A DNA stretch of 62,485 nucleotides, taken from assembly GCF_022662335.1 (NCBI RefSeq), contig NZ_JAKNQJ010000016.1, forward strand, positions 1-62,485. The letters are read 5' to 3'. Positions 15,798-24,617 of this stretch are shown in pieces. The notes under the pieces were generated by a model. The model made no database searches, had not been told where the DNA came from, and saw only the letters and a program-made list of their open reading frames with translations. Every line of letters begins with the position of its first letter. Within the stretch, counting starts at the first letter, position 1. A program made the position numbers and the translations under genes. Source of the DNA: Sphingomonas sp. CROZ-RG-20F-R02-07. GTDB lineage: Bacteria; Pseudomonadota; Alphaproteobacteria; Sphingomonadales; Sphingomonadaceae.

Positions 15798-16886
15798 ATG
15801 ACGAGCGGGACGATACGCGATGCGGTGAGCGGCGCGATCCTCGCCCTTGCCTGTGCCGCGCTCGGCGAGACGCTGGTCAGCCTGATCGACTCGAACCAGT
15901 GGTGGATCCGGGTTCGATTTTCCGCGCTGGCTGAGCCTGATCGCGATCGGCGTGATCGCGCTCGCGGGCATCGTGCTCGCCCGGCGCTGGCGCCCGGCGA
16001 TCCTGCTCGTCCTCGCGGCGGCGACGAGCGCCCAGTTCTGGCGTATCTATCCGTACGTCCCGTTCGCAGCCGTCGAGGTAGCCGATGACGCCACGACGCC
16101 CGGCGTCGATCCGGCGTCGTGCTTCAAGGTGCTCGGCCTGAACGTCCTGCAGCATAACCGCGACTACGCCGCGACGATCGCGACGATCGCGACGATCGAC
16201 CGCGAGCGCCCCGACGTGCTACTGCTGATGGAGACCGACCAGCCGTGGGCCAAGGCGCTCGCACCCGTCCTCGCGCGCTATCCCCACCGGCTGCTCCGCC
16301 CGATCGACAACACCTATGGCCTGATCTTCGCGACCACACTGCCGGTCGACCAGGCGCGGACCAAGAACATCACCGACCAGAACACGCCCACGGTCTATGC
16401 GCGCCTGCGCACCCGCGGCGGCCAGCCGTTCGACTATATCGGCCTGCATCCCAGGCCTCCTATCGCGGGGGAGGACACGAACCTGCGCGATCGCAAGATC
16501 GAACACGCGGCGCTGCGCATCGCGGGAGCCAAGGTTCCGGCGATGGCTATGGGCGATTTTAACGACGTCGCCTGGTCGCGCACCACTCAATTGTTCAAGC
16601 GGGTCGGCGGCTATCTCGATCCCCGGATCGGGCGTGGCAGCTACCCAAGCTTCCCGGCCCAATACGCAGCCGTCGGCTGGCCGCTCGACCAGCTGTTCGT
16701 CTCGAAGGCCTTCACTTCCGGTCGCTGCGGATACTGGCAAACGTCGGCTCCGATCATCGGCCGCTCGCCGCGGACCTGTGCCTGGCGCCGGTGACGGCTG
16801 CTGCCGCAAACACGGCGGCCCCCGATGCGACCGCGGCGGCACGCCGCGCCGCGCGCCGCGCCGCCCGGCCGCCGGCCGCGCGATGA
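15798..16886 (+). pseudogene. Endonuclease/exonuclease/phosphatase-family membrane protein, two frameshifts
   Basis: Three reading frames must be joined to give one EEP-superfamily protein with N-terminal membrane helices. The first frame (from 15798) ends its homology near DSNQWWIR; one extra G in the GGG run at 15910-15912 shifts it, after which FDFPRWLSL and the second and third helices follow. The catalytic domain then shows VLGLNVLQHN, LLLMETDQPW and MAMGDFNDVAWS. Near 16715 one T is missing; in the shifted frame the family's terminal catalytic motif GSDHRPL appears, with a stop at 16884-16886. As read, the protein lacks that His and is called a pseudogene, though sequence error in short homopolymers is a real alternative. 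It overlaps the DUF421 start by 4 bp. Confidence 0.75.
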
Positions 16887-17401
16887 TCGCCGGGAGCCTG
16901 TATGGCCTGCTCCGCATCCTGGTGGTGGGGCCGCTTGCGTACCTACTGCTGATCGCGATGCTGCGGATCAGTGGCAAGCGGACGCTCGCCAAAATGAACG
17001 CGTTCGATTTCGTGGTCACGATCGCCCTCGGGTCCACGCTCGCGACGGTGCTGCTCTCCAAGGATGTGCCGCTGCTGGAGGGCGTGCTGGGCTTCGTGGT
17101 TCTCGCGGCGCTGCAGTTCGTGATCGCGTGGAGCGCACTCCGGCTCGAGCCGGTCGAAGCGGCGATCAAGTCGCAGCCGCGCATCCTGCTGCGGGATGGT
17201 CGCATCGATCATGCCGCGCTGCTCGATGAACGCGTGACGCAGGAGGAGCGCAGGTCCGCGGTGCGCAAGGGCGGTCTGGGCGATATCGCGATGGCCGCCA
17301 TCGTCGTTCTCGAAACCGACGGCAGCTTCAGCGTGATCGCCAGGGACGCTGCCGGTGATCGTTCCGCCTACCCGGACGGAGACCGCGACCCGCGGCCGTG
17401 A
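16883..17401 (+). CDS. DUF421/YetF-family membrane protein
   Basis: This gene encodes a 172-residue protein of the DUF421 (YetF/YdfR-like) family. Three N-terminal membrane helices (about residues 5-85) contain the conserved GKRTLAKMNAFDFVVTIALGS, followed by a small cytoplasmic domain with LLRDGRIDHAALLDERVTQEE and a final strand region with AIVVLETDGSFSVI. The function of the family is not firmly known; members are often stress- or sporulation-linked. ATG at 16883 overlaps the true-frame stop of the preceding EEP gene (ATGA), which supports both the start and the reconstructed frame. It converges on the large MscS gene 16 bp away. Confidence 0.88.
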   Translation: MIAGSLYGLLRILVVGPLAYLLLIAMLRISGKRTLAKMNAFDFVVTIALGSTLATVLLSKDVPLLEGVLGFVVLAALQFVIAWSALRLEPVEAAIKSQPRILLRDGRIDHAALLDERVTQEERRSAVRKGGLGDIAMAAIVVLETDGSFSVIARDAAGDRSAYPDGDRDPRP

Positions 17402-17417
17402 GGGATCAGGCCGCGCG

Positions 17418-18695
17418 TCAGGTCGTGGACGGCGGCACCTGACTGCGGATGTGGATGTCGCGTTGCGGGAACGGAATCTCGATCCCATTTTCCCGGAACG
17501 ACAGCCAGAGCCGGTTGAGCACATCGGACCGTACGTTGCCGACCCCGGCCTCGGGATCGGTGATCCAGACGAGGATCTCGTGGTCGACGGAGCTGTCGCC
17601 GAAGCCGGTCAGCCAGACGGCGGGTTTGGGTTCCTTCAGCGCGCGCGGCGAGGCGAGCGCCGCCTCAATCATCAGCCGCTGTGCGAGCGGAAGATCGCTG
17701 TCGTAGCCGATGCCAACCTTGATGTGGATGCGCACGTTGCGGCTTGAATACGACCAGTTCTCGACCGGCTGCGTCATCAGCTGCTCGTTGGGGATGAGGT
17801 GCTCCTTGCCGTCGCGGGTGACGACGGACACCGCCCGCACGCCGATCTTGGTCACCGCGCCGAACGTTTCGCCAACGACGATCACGTCGCCCGGCTTCAC
17901 CGATCGATCCATCAGCAGGATCAGGCCGGCGATGAGATTGCCGAACGTCTTTTGCAGCCCGAACCCCACCGCGATTCCGACCGCGCCCGAAAAGACCGTC
18001 AGCGCGGTGAGGTCGATGCCTAGGACGTCGACCCCCAGCAGCACGGCGACGACGATAACCAGGATGCTCGCCAATTTCTGCACCAGCGCGCGCTGCGAGA
18101 TGTCCAGCGCCTTCATCCGACTGATCGAGTGGAGCGTGATGCGGTTGGTGAGCCGCGCCGCCACATAGAGCACCGCCACCACGACGATGAAATTGGCGAC
18201 GCCGAGCACCGTGATGCGGTGCGTGCCGACATCGAGGCCGACGCCCCTCATGCCCGTGAGCAGCGGTTGCATCCCGCCCAGCGTGCCGGCCGTCGTGCCG
18301 ACGAACGCCAGCATGGCGATCACGCACGCGATGCCGCTGCCCACCCCCATCGCCCTGGCGATCCGCTGAACGATGACCGCGACCGCGCCGCCGAGCGCGA
18401 TAGCGACGATCAGCGATCCCAGCGGGCTGAACCGGGCGGCGTTCCCCGCGACCAGCAACAGCAGCGCGACGAGGCCGTAGTTGGTGATGGTGTCGGCGAG
18501 ATGGTCGCCAAACTGATCGACGCGACCCATCCAGTGCCGGACGATCCGTGCAATGCGCGGGCCCAGTCGCTTCCCCAGGAACCAGCCGATCGCATAGGCG
18601 CCGATCACCACGACGAGTGCCAGCACGATCGAGCTGAAATCGGGTGACCGCGGCACCGGAAGGCCCCAGTCCTGCAACAACTGCTGCCAGTTCAT
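17418..18695 (-). CDS. MscS-family mechanosensitive channel (larger type)
   Basis: This gene encodes a 425-residue MscS-superfamily channel with about six membrane helices. Extra N-terminal helices precede the conserved pore region VFSGAVGIAVGFGLQKTFGN and LIAGLILLMDRSVKPGDVI, followed by the beta domain (GAVTKIGVRAVSVVTRDG, HLIPNEQLMTQPVENWSY) and the C-terminal alpha/beta vestibule ending IEIPFPQRDIHIR. It should release solutes under membrane tension. It differs clearly from the other MscS protein of this window in length and N-terminus, so the two are not a recent duplication. It converges with DUF421. Confidence 0.93.
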   Translation of the reverse strand: MNWQQLLQDWGLPVPRSPDFSSIVLALVVVIGAYAIGWFLGKRLGPRIARIVRHWMGRVDQFGDHLADTITNYGLVALLLLVAGNAARFSPLGSLIVAIALGGAVAVIVQRIARAMGVGSGIACVIAMLAFVGTTAGTLGGMQPLLTGMRGVGLDVGTHRITVLGVANFIVVVAVLYVAARLTNRITLHSISRMKALDISQRALVQKLASILVIVVAVLLGVDVLGIDLTALTVFSGAVGIAVGFGLQKTFGNLIAGLILLMDRSVKPGDVIVVGETFGAVTKIGVRAVSVVTRDGKEHLIPNEQLMTQPVENWSYSSRNVRIHIKVGIGYDSDLPLAQRLMIEAALASPRALKEPKPAVWLTGFGDSSVDHEILVWITDPEAGVGNVRSDVLNRLWLSFRENGIEIPFPQRDIHIRSQVPPSTT

Positions 18696-18954
18696 CGGCC
18701 TGTCTCCCCGTCGTGACGCGCCTCATGCCGTACCCTCGCGGTGGATGTCCGCCGCCGGGCGATCATGCCACCGATCGGCAGCACGCTGGTAGCGGCAAGC
18801 GTCGGGAGAAGGAAAGCCCGGGACGTGGTCGATGGGCGACGATCAGGCGACGATTAAGCGTGATGGACCCAAGCGAACGAGTTAGCGGGTTTGGTCGCCT
18901 GCGAGCGGCGGCTGATCTGGCCCCGGTGATGCCGGGAGCATTACGCGGGCAGGG

Positions 18955-20907
18955 ATGATGACGGACGTGGTCTTGCGGTTTTTTTCGCTTTTGTGCTTCG
19001 TCTTCATTGCGGGCTGCGGCAGTCGGCCGATCCGTGATCCGTTGTCGATCCGTTCGCCCAATGGCCGGGTGACGGTTGTCGCAGGGCTGCTGCCCGGCGG
19101 TCAGCTGGCGGTGCGGGTGCGCCATGAAGGCTCCGACGTGATCGCGCCGTCGCCAGTCGGCCTGCGGCTGGCCGACGATCCGCTCGGACCAGTGCGGATC
19201 GTGACGACGCGCGTCGAGGCTCCCGCCGTCGCGCCGGATCGACGGACACCGCGCTATGGCGGATTGGCGGTGCACGTTCGCGAGCGCGGCGGCGCCCGAA
19301 GATCCTTTGACCTGCGGCTGCGCGCCTATGACGGCGGCGCAGCCTTCCGGCTCGTCCTGCCGCGCCGGCCGGGCGCTTCCTATCGCATCGCGGCGGAAAC
19401 CACCGAGCTGCGCTTCCCGCGTGATTATGACTGCCTGGCGGTGGCGCACAGCGAGTACCTCAACAGTCATGAGGGCGACTATGCGCCCGTGCGCGCCAGT
19501 GCTCTACGCGCCGGCGCGCTGTACGACCTGCCGCTCAGCTGCCGCACGGGCCGGAGCGGCGAGGCGATCGCGCTGGCCGAGAGCGACGTGGAGCATTATC
19601 CCGGCGCCTATTTGGTAAAGGCCGGGTCGCTAGGCGCCGCCATCCGGCTGACGCCGCTGCCGGCCAACGATGCGTTGGCGGCGGTCATCGACGGCCCGGT
19701 CGTCACGCCCTGGCGCGTCGTGATGATCGCGAACCGGCCCGAGCAGCTGATCGCGAACACGCTGGTCGACGATCTCGCCACCCCGTCGCGGATCGGCGAC
19801 GCACGCTGGGTCCGGCCGGGCAAGGCGGCCTGGGGCTGGTGGGCGGGGCTGAAGGCGTCCGGCGTGCCCGATGCGGGCTACAACAACGCGACGTACCGCG
19901 CCTATGTCGATTTTGCTGGCCGGTTCGGGTTGCTGTATTTCGTCATCGACTGGGGCTGGGCGGCACGGCCGGACGGCGACAAGCACCTGGCGGACATCAC
20001 CCAATTTCGCTCCGGCGTCGATATCCCGGCGCTCGCCCGCTATGCGGCGCAACGGCACGTTCGCCTGTGGCTATGGACCAACTGGGACGCGCTCGGCCGG
20101 CGAATGGACGAGGTGTTCGCGCTCTACGAGCGGTGGGGCATCGCCGGCGTCAAGGTGGACTACGTCTATCGGCAGGACCAGATTGCGATCGGCTATTACC
20201 ACCGGCTGCTGGCGACGGCAGCGCGGCATCATTTGATGGTAAATATTCACGGCGCGCCGGTGCCGCGCGGACTGGAGCGAACCTACCCCAACTTCATTAC
20301 CGAGGAAGGCGTAATGGGCGCCGAATACAACAAGTGGAGCCGCAAGGTGACCGCCGGGTACAACGTCCGATCGGCCTACAGCCGCGCCGTCATCGGCCCA
20401 ATGGACTATACGCCGGGCGGCTTCCGCAACGTCGCGCCGGGCGCGTTCGTCGCCCGCCATGCCTTGCCCGAGGTCATGACCACGCGCGCGCAGCAGCTGG
20501 CGATGTTCGTCGTCTATCCAAGCCCGCTCCAGTCGCTGTGCGATTCGCCCGGCGCGTATCTCAACGCCGCCGGGCGGCCTATGAAGGGTGCCGCGTTCCT
20601 GCGCATCGTTCCCGCCACTTGGGACGAGACGCGCGGGATCGCGGGCGACTGGGGCCGGTGGATCGCCGTCGCCCGGCGAAGCGGGGGGCGCTGGTTCGTC
20701 GGCGTGATGGGGGACGAGGCACCGCGCACCGTCGCCCTGCCGCTCGGCTTTCTGGGGAATGGCCGCTGGCGTGTGCGGGCGCTAGTCGACGGATCGCAGC
20801 CGACCGATGTCGCCGGGCATAAGGGCGTCGTCGACGGCGGCGGCACCCTGTGGGTGCCACTCGCCGCGCGTGGTGGTGCGGTTCTGGTGCTTGATCGCGC
20901 GCACTGA
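18955..20907 (+). CDS. Glycoside hydrolase family 97 lipoprotein
   Basis: This gene encodes a 650-residue GH97-family enzyme, a family of exo-acting alpha-glucosidases and alpha-galactosidases. A lipoprotein signal ends in IAGC (Cys near 21), followed by the N-terminal beta-sandwich (SPNGRVTVV), the catalytic barrel with WGWWAGLKASGVPDAGYNNAT and YFVIDWGW, then GVKVDYVYRQDQ, MVNIHGA and TEEGVMGAEYNKWS, and a C-terminal beta domain. In characterised GH97 enzymes the retaining subgroup has an Asp nucleophile where GVKVD has Asp, while the inverting subgroup has Gly, so a retaining enzyme is inferred. No transporter genes accompany it. ATG at 18958 is an alternative start. Confidence 0.9.
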   Translation: MMTDVVLRFFSLLCFVFIAGCGSRPIRDPLSIRSPNGRVTVVAGLLPGGQLAVRVRHEGSDVIAPSPVGLRLADDPLGPVRIVTTRVEAPAVAPDRRTPRYGGLAVHVRERGGARRSFDLRLRAYDGGAAFRLVLPRRPGASYRIAAETTELRFPRDYDCLAVAHSEYLNSHEGDYAPVRASALRAGALYDLPLSCRTGRSGEAIALAESDVEHYPGAYLVKAGSLGAAIRLTPLPANDALAAVIDGPVVTPWRVVMIANRPEQLIANTLVDDLATPSRIGDARWVRPGKAAWGWWAGLKASGVPDAGYNNATYRAYVDFAGRFGLLYFVIDWGWAARPDGDKHLADITQFRSGVDIPALARYAAQRHVRLWLWTNWDALGRRMDEVFALYERWGIAGVKVDYVYRQDQIAIGYYHRLLATAARHHLMVNIHGAPVPRGLERTYPNFITEEGVMGAEYNKWSRKVTAGYNVRSAYSRAVIGPMDYTPGGFRNVAPGAFVARHALPEVMTTRAQQLAMFVVYPSPLQSLCDSPGAYLNAAGRPMKGAAFLRIVPATWDETRGIAGDWGRWIAVARRSGGRWFVGVMGDEAPRTVALPLGFLGNGRWRVRALVDGSQPTDVAGHKGVVDGGGTLWVPLAARGGAVLVLDRAH

Positions 20908-21010
20908 TCCGGGTTGGTATAGCAGGCCCGCTTGCTTAAGAAGAACGGGCGCCGCCCGGACCGTTCCGCACCGGATCCTCTGAGTGACGGATTTCGGGAG
21001 AACCGCGCGG

Positions 21011-22561
21011 ATGAACGACCACCCCGTTTCCGGCACGCTGCGTAGCGATGGCGCGTTCGTGGCAGCGTGGCGGCAAGCGTTCGTGTCGGGCGTCGACCAC
21101 GATAGCGTGATCGCGCGCGTCAACGCTGAAAGTGGCTGGAGCGGGCGCTACCTGTTTATGATCGCGATGTCGGCCGGCATCGCCGTGCTTGGCCTGCTGT
21201 TGTCGTCGCCGGCGGTGGTGATCGGCGCGATGCTGATCTCGCCGCTGATGAGCCCGATACTAGGGCTGGGCTTCGGATTGACGCTGTTCGATTTCGTGGA
21301 GGTTCGCCGGGCGGGGGCGGCGCTGCTCGGCGGGGCGGTACTGGGCGTCGCATTTGCCGCGCTGATCGTGCTGGTCTCCCCGCTCAAGGAGCCGACGGCG
21401 GAGATCCTGGCACGCACGCGGCCGAACCTGTTCGATCTGCTGGTCGCGCTGTTTGCGGCGCTGGCGGGCAGCTTCGCCATCATCCGCGGGCGCGGCGAGA
21501 CGATCACCGGCGTGGCGATCGCGACCGCGCTAATGCCGCCGCTGGCGACCGTCGGGTATGGCCTGGCGACCTGGAACATGCCAGTGCTGGGCGGCGCGCT
21601 GGCGTTGTTCGTCACCAACTTCGTGACGATCGCGCTGTCAGCGACGGTGATGGCGCGGCTCTATGGCTTCGGCCACACGCTGTCCCCGCGGCAGAGCTGG
21701 GCGCAGGTGATGGTATTAGTGACGGTGTTCGTCGCGATGGCGATCCCGCTTGGCTATGCGCTGGCGCGGATCGGGCGCGAGGCGGTGACGGTGACGCAGG
21801 TCCGCGCGCTGCTCGGCGACCGTTTCGGCGCGCAGTCGCGGGTGACGCAACTCGATGTCGATTTCGCGGCCCGGCCGATCGCGGTGCGGGCGGTGGTGAT
21901 CGCCCCGCGCGACCGGTCGGTGCCCACACCGAAGGTGCGCGACGAACTGGCGACGGCCCTCGGCGAACCGGTGACGCTCCAACTCGATCAAGTGCTGCTC
22001 CAGCCCGGCAGCAGCGCGCTGGACGCCCAGCTCGTTGAACTCGCGCAGGCCAAGGCAGCCGAGGCGAGCGCCGGCCGCGAGACCGAGATCGCGCATCTCG
22101 TCGCGCTGGTCGCGGGCGTCGCGGACGATCAGGTGACGATCGACCGAGGTCACCAGCGTGCACAGGTTACCGCGCATCCGCTGCCGGGTGCGAGCGTCGT
22201 CAGCTATCGGGCGCTGGAGGCGCGCGTCCGGGCGGTGGAGGACGGATGGGACATCACTGTCGTACCGCCGCTCCAACCGCTGCCCGAGATCACGTTTGCC
22301 GACGAGATCGATGCGCTCGACGATGCGGGACGGCAGTCGGTAGAGACGTCGGCCTGGGCGGCGCACCGGTGGAACGTGAGGGCGCTGGGCGTCCCCGGAA
22401 TGTCGGCCGGGGCGACGCCTGCCCGGCCGGGCCTCGCCGAGCGACGCGCGCTGGCCATCGCCGCGGTTCTGAACCGGAACGGCATCCGGGCGCAGCCGCA
22501 GCCCGCGGCCGGCCAGCATTTTCGTCTGGCGCTCGTCGATGATCAGGCAGGAGATCAGTAG
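21011..22561 (+). CDS. DUF389 (TIGR00341-type) membrane protein
   Basis: This gene encodes a 516-residue protein of the DUF389 family. The conserved membrane domain occupies about residues 45-230, with SSPAVVIGAMLISPLMSPILGLG, GRGETITGVAIATALMPPLATVG and LFVTNFVTIALSATVM; a long cytoplasmic or periplasmic part follows to the C-terminus with an OmpA-like repeating alpha/beta look. The function of DUF389 proteins is unknown. ATG at 21011 is chosen over 20984 because it begins the polar N-terminus directly after a GGGAG-like site. The stop is immediately followed by the ATG of the next membrane protein gene, so the two form an operon. Confidence 0.85.
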   Translation: MNDHPVSGTLRSDGAFVAAWRQAFVSGVDHDSVIARVNAESGWSGRYLFMIAMSAGIAVLGLLLSSPAVVIGAMLISPLMSPILGLGFGLTLFDFVEVRRAGAALLGGAVLGVAFAALIVLVSPLKEPTAEILARTRPNLFDLLVALFAALAGSFAIIRGRGETITGVAIATALMPPLATVGYGLATWNMPVLGGALALFVTNFVTIALSATVMARLYGFGHTLSPRQSWAQVMVLVTVFVAMAIPLGYALARIGREAVTVTQVRALLGDRFGAQSRVTQLDVDFAARPIAVRAVVIAPRDRSVPTPKVRDELATALGEPVTLQLDQVLLQPGSSALDAQLVELAQAKAAEASAGRETEIAHLVALVAGVADDQVTIDRGHQRAQVTAHPLPGASVVSYRALEARVRAVEDGWDITVVPPLQPLPEITFADEIDALDDAGRQSVETSAWAAHRWNVRALGVPGMSAGATPARPGLAERRALAIAAVLNRNGIRAQPQPAAGQHFRLALVDDQAGDQ

Positions 22562-23773
22562 ATGCTCATTATCGTCGTCGCCGTGCTGGTGTCCGTCGTC
22601 ATGACGGCGTTCCTGAGCTTCGCGCGCTTCACGCACCGGGACGCCTGGCGCGCGACGGTGACGCCGCTCGCCTCGATCATTGGCAGCGGGTTCCTGATCG
22701 CGGGGCCATTGCTGGCGAAGGATTTTGGCGGCGCGGCGATCGGCGCGATGGCCGTGCTGCTGCTGCTCGCCTATGCCGTCGGCGCGGTGGTGCGGTTCAA
22801 TATCGTCCATGTTGAGGATTTTGTCGCCAGCGCGCGCCTGCACGATCCGGTGCAATGGCTCGGCCGGGTCACGCAGGTGGTGCTGTCGGTGGCCTATGCG
22901 ATCTCCGTCGCCTATTATCTGAAGCTGCTGGCCGAGTTCGCGCTGAAGCCGCTCGCGATCGACGGGGCGTGGCACGTCGTGATCGCCAACGGGATGGTCA
23001 CCGCGATCCTGCTGCTGCTCACCGGCCTGGCGTTCGGCGGCGATCTGCGGCGGGTGGAGCATGTCGCGCACGGCACCGTGTCGCTCAAGATCGGCATCAT
23101 CGCCGGGCTACTCGTCGCGCTCGCATTGTGGTGGGCAATATACGCCGGCGCTACCGCCCCGCTACCGCCGGTGCGCGTGTCGCTCGGCAGCGTGCCGATG
23201 CTGCTCGGCCTGCTCATCACCGTGCAGGGGTTCGAGACGTCGCGCTATCTCGGCCACGCCTATCCACAGGACATGCGGATCGCCACGATGCGGCGGGCGC
23301 AAATCATCGCGTCGATCATCTATCTCGCCTTTCTGGGCCTGCTGACTCCGCTGCTCGGCCGCGCGGCGCACACGCAGGGCGTGGCGGGCATCCTCGATGT
23401 GATGGCGCTTGTCGCGCCGGGCCTGTCGGTGCTGGTGCTTGTCGCGGCGCTGGCTAGCCAGCTCAGCGCGGCCGTTGCGGACTCGATCGGTTCGGGTGGG
23501 CTGATGAGCGAGGTGACGCGGCGCACGCTGAGCGTGCCGGCCGCGTTTGCGCTCGCCAACGCGCTGTCGGTGGCGGTCGTGTGGCTGACCGATCCGCTGC
23601 AGGTCGTGGCGATCTCCTCGCGAGCCTTTGCCATCTATTATGCGCTCCAGTGCGCACTGGCGGTCGCGGTCTCGCGGCGGTCGGGGGCGGCATCAATGGC
23701 GCGACAGGCGGGCTTCGTCGCCATCGGAATCGTCTGTGTCGTCGCTGCGCTTGTCGGCGCGCCGGCGGAATAG
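22562..23773 (+). CDS. Polytopic membrane protein, APC-like transporter fold
   Basis: This gene encodes a 403-residue protein with about 11-12 membrane helices and very short loops. The first helix pair is followed by ASIIGSGFLIAGPLLAKDFGG, a broken-helix motif like those of LeuT/APC-type transporters, and later VQGFETSRYLGHAYPQDMR. It is probably a secondary transporter, but the substrate cannot be read from the sequence and I do not recognise a characterised relative. It starts one base after the DUF389 stop, which suggests a joint function with that protein. A GGAG ribosome site lies just before the ATG. Confidence 0.65.
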   Translation: MLIIVVAVLVSVVMTAFLSFARFTHRDAWRATVTPLASIIGSGFLIAGPLLAKDFGGAAIGAMAVLLLLAYAVGAVVRFNIVHVEDFVASARLHDPVQWLGRVTQVVLSVAYAISVAYYLKLLAEFALKPLAIDGAWHVVIANGMVTAILLLLTGLAFGGDLRRVEHVAHGTVSLKIGIIAGLLVALALWWAIYAGATAPLPPVRVSLGSVPMLLGLLITVQGFETSRYLGHAYPQDMRIATMRRAQIIASIIYLAFLGLLTPLLGRAAHTQGVAGILDVMALVAPGLSVLVLVAALASQLSAAVADSIGSGGLMSEVTRRTLSVPAAFALANALSVAVVWLTDPLQVVAISSRAFAIYYALQCALAVAVSRRSGAASMARQAGFVAIGIVCVVAALVGAPAE

Positions 23774-23794
23774 AGCCAGCGCGCGCCACCCGCT

Positions 23795-24517
23795 TCACCG
23801 CACCAGCACGACGACCGCCATCGCGACCATCATGAGGTTCTCCGTCATCGACACGAAACCCAGCGGCACCTTGCCCGATCCTCCGACGCAGGCGCATTTA
23901 ATCTCGCGCTTGTCGACATACACCGCCTTGAACACGGAGACCGCGCCGATCCCGCCGATGACCAGCGCCACTGGCACCGACAGCCAGGTGAGGACGCCGG
24001 CCGCCATCAACACCCCCGCCAGTGCTTCCGCGAACGGATAGATGTAGGCATAAGGGCACTCACCGCCTCGCCAGCATGTCGTACCCCACGAACATGCTCG
24101 AGAAGGTCTCGATATCCTGCAACTTCAGGATCGCCAGCACGCACATGCTGAACGAGACGAGCCACAGCGCGGCGAGCACCGTGAACGGGCTACGCAGCAT
24201 CGCCGTACTCGTAGCCAGCGCCATCAGTGCAGTCATCGCGAACACCGCGATCACCGGGCGATAGCTGTCGCGCCGGGATCGCGCACCGGTTTGCCGAAGA
24301 AGCGTCGTACGTCGTCATATCCGCCGATCCGCTCGCCACCCACGAAGGTCTGCGGCGTCGTCTTCACATCGTGCGCGGCCTTGAAGGCGTCAGTCTGCTC
24401 GCGCGTCTCCAGCCAGCGATCGTCGACTTGGTAGCCTTGGCTGTGCAGCAGGTGCAGCGCCTTCAGCCCAAATGGGCAGACATGCTCAGGCATAATCATC
24501 CGATAAGAATGGCGCAC
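23795..24517 (-). pseudogene. Glutaredoxin-MauE/DoxX fusion gene, broken by three lesions
   Basis: The reconstructed protein has an N-terminal glutaredoxin-like domain (MIMPEHVCPFGLKALHLL, TPQTFVGGERIGGYDD) and a C-terminal four-helix MauE/DoxX-type redox-associated membrane domain (SMCVLAILKLQDIETFSSM, YIYPFAEALAGVLM, CACVGGSGKVPLGFVS). Three lesions break it: a missing base near 24269-24272 between the two domains, a TGA at 24060-24062 where the family has Trp, and an extra base at 24053. As read there are separate frames for glutaredoxin (to 24251), the first MauE helices (24254-24060) and the rest (24013-23795). The intact gene would supply or relay thiol redox power in the periplasm. The glutaredoxin part alone might still be made. 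Confidence 0.8.
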
Positions 24518-24574
24518 TTCACATGACGTTCGCTTGAGGCGAGCTTTTCGTTTGTTGTCTGGATCATACTGCCC

Positions 24575-24605
24575 AAATGGGGTCTGTACCATAGTACGGA
24601 GTCAA
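24575..24605 (-). promoter_or_regulatory. MerR-type operator/promoter for the glutaredoxin gene
   Basis: On the minus strand a TTGACT -35 (24600-24605) is followed by a 19-bp spacer with the dyad CCGTACTATGGTACAG and a weak -10. The long spacer holding a GTAC-GTAC dyad is characteristic of MerR-regulated promoters, and the divergent gene is a MerR protein. The site reads toward the broken glutaredoxin-MauE gene. Confidence 0.6.
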
Positions 24606-24617
24606 GGCGTGGCGACG

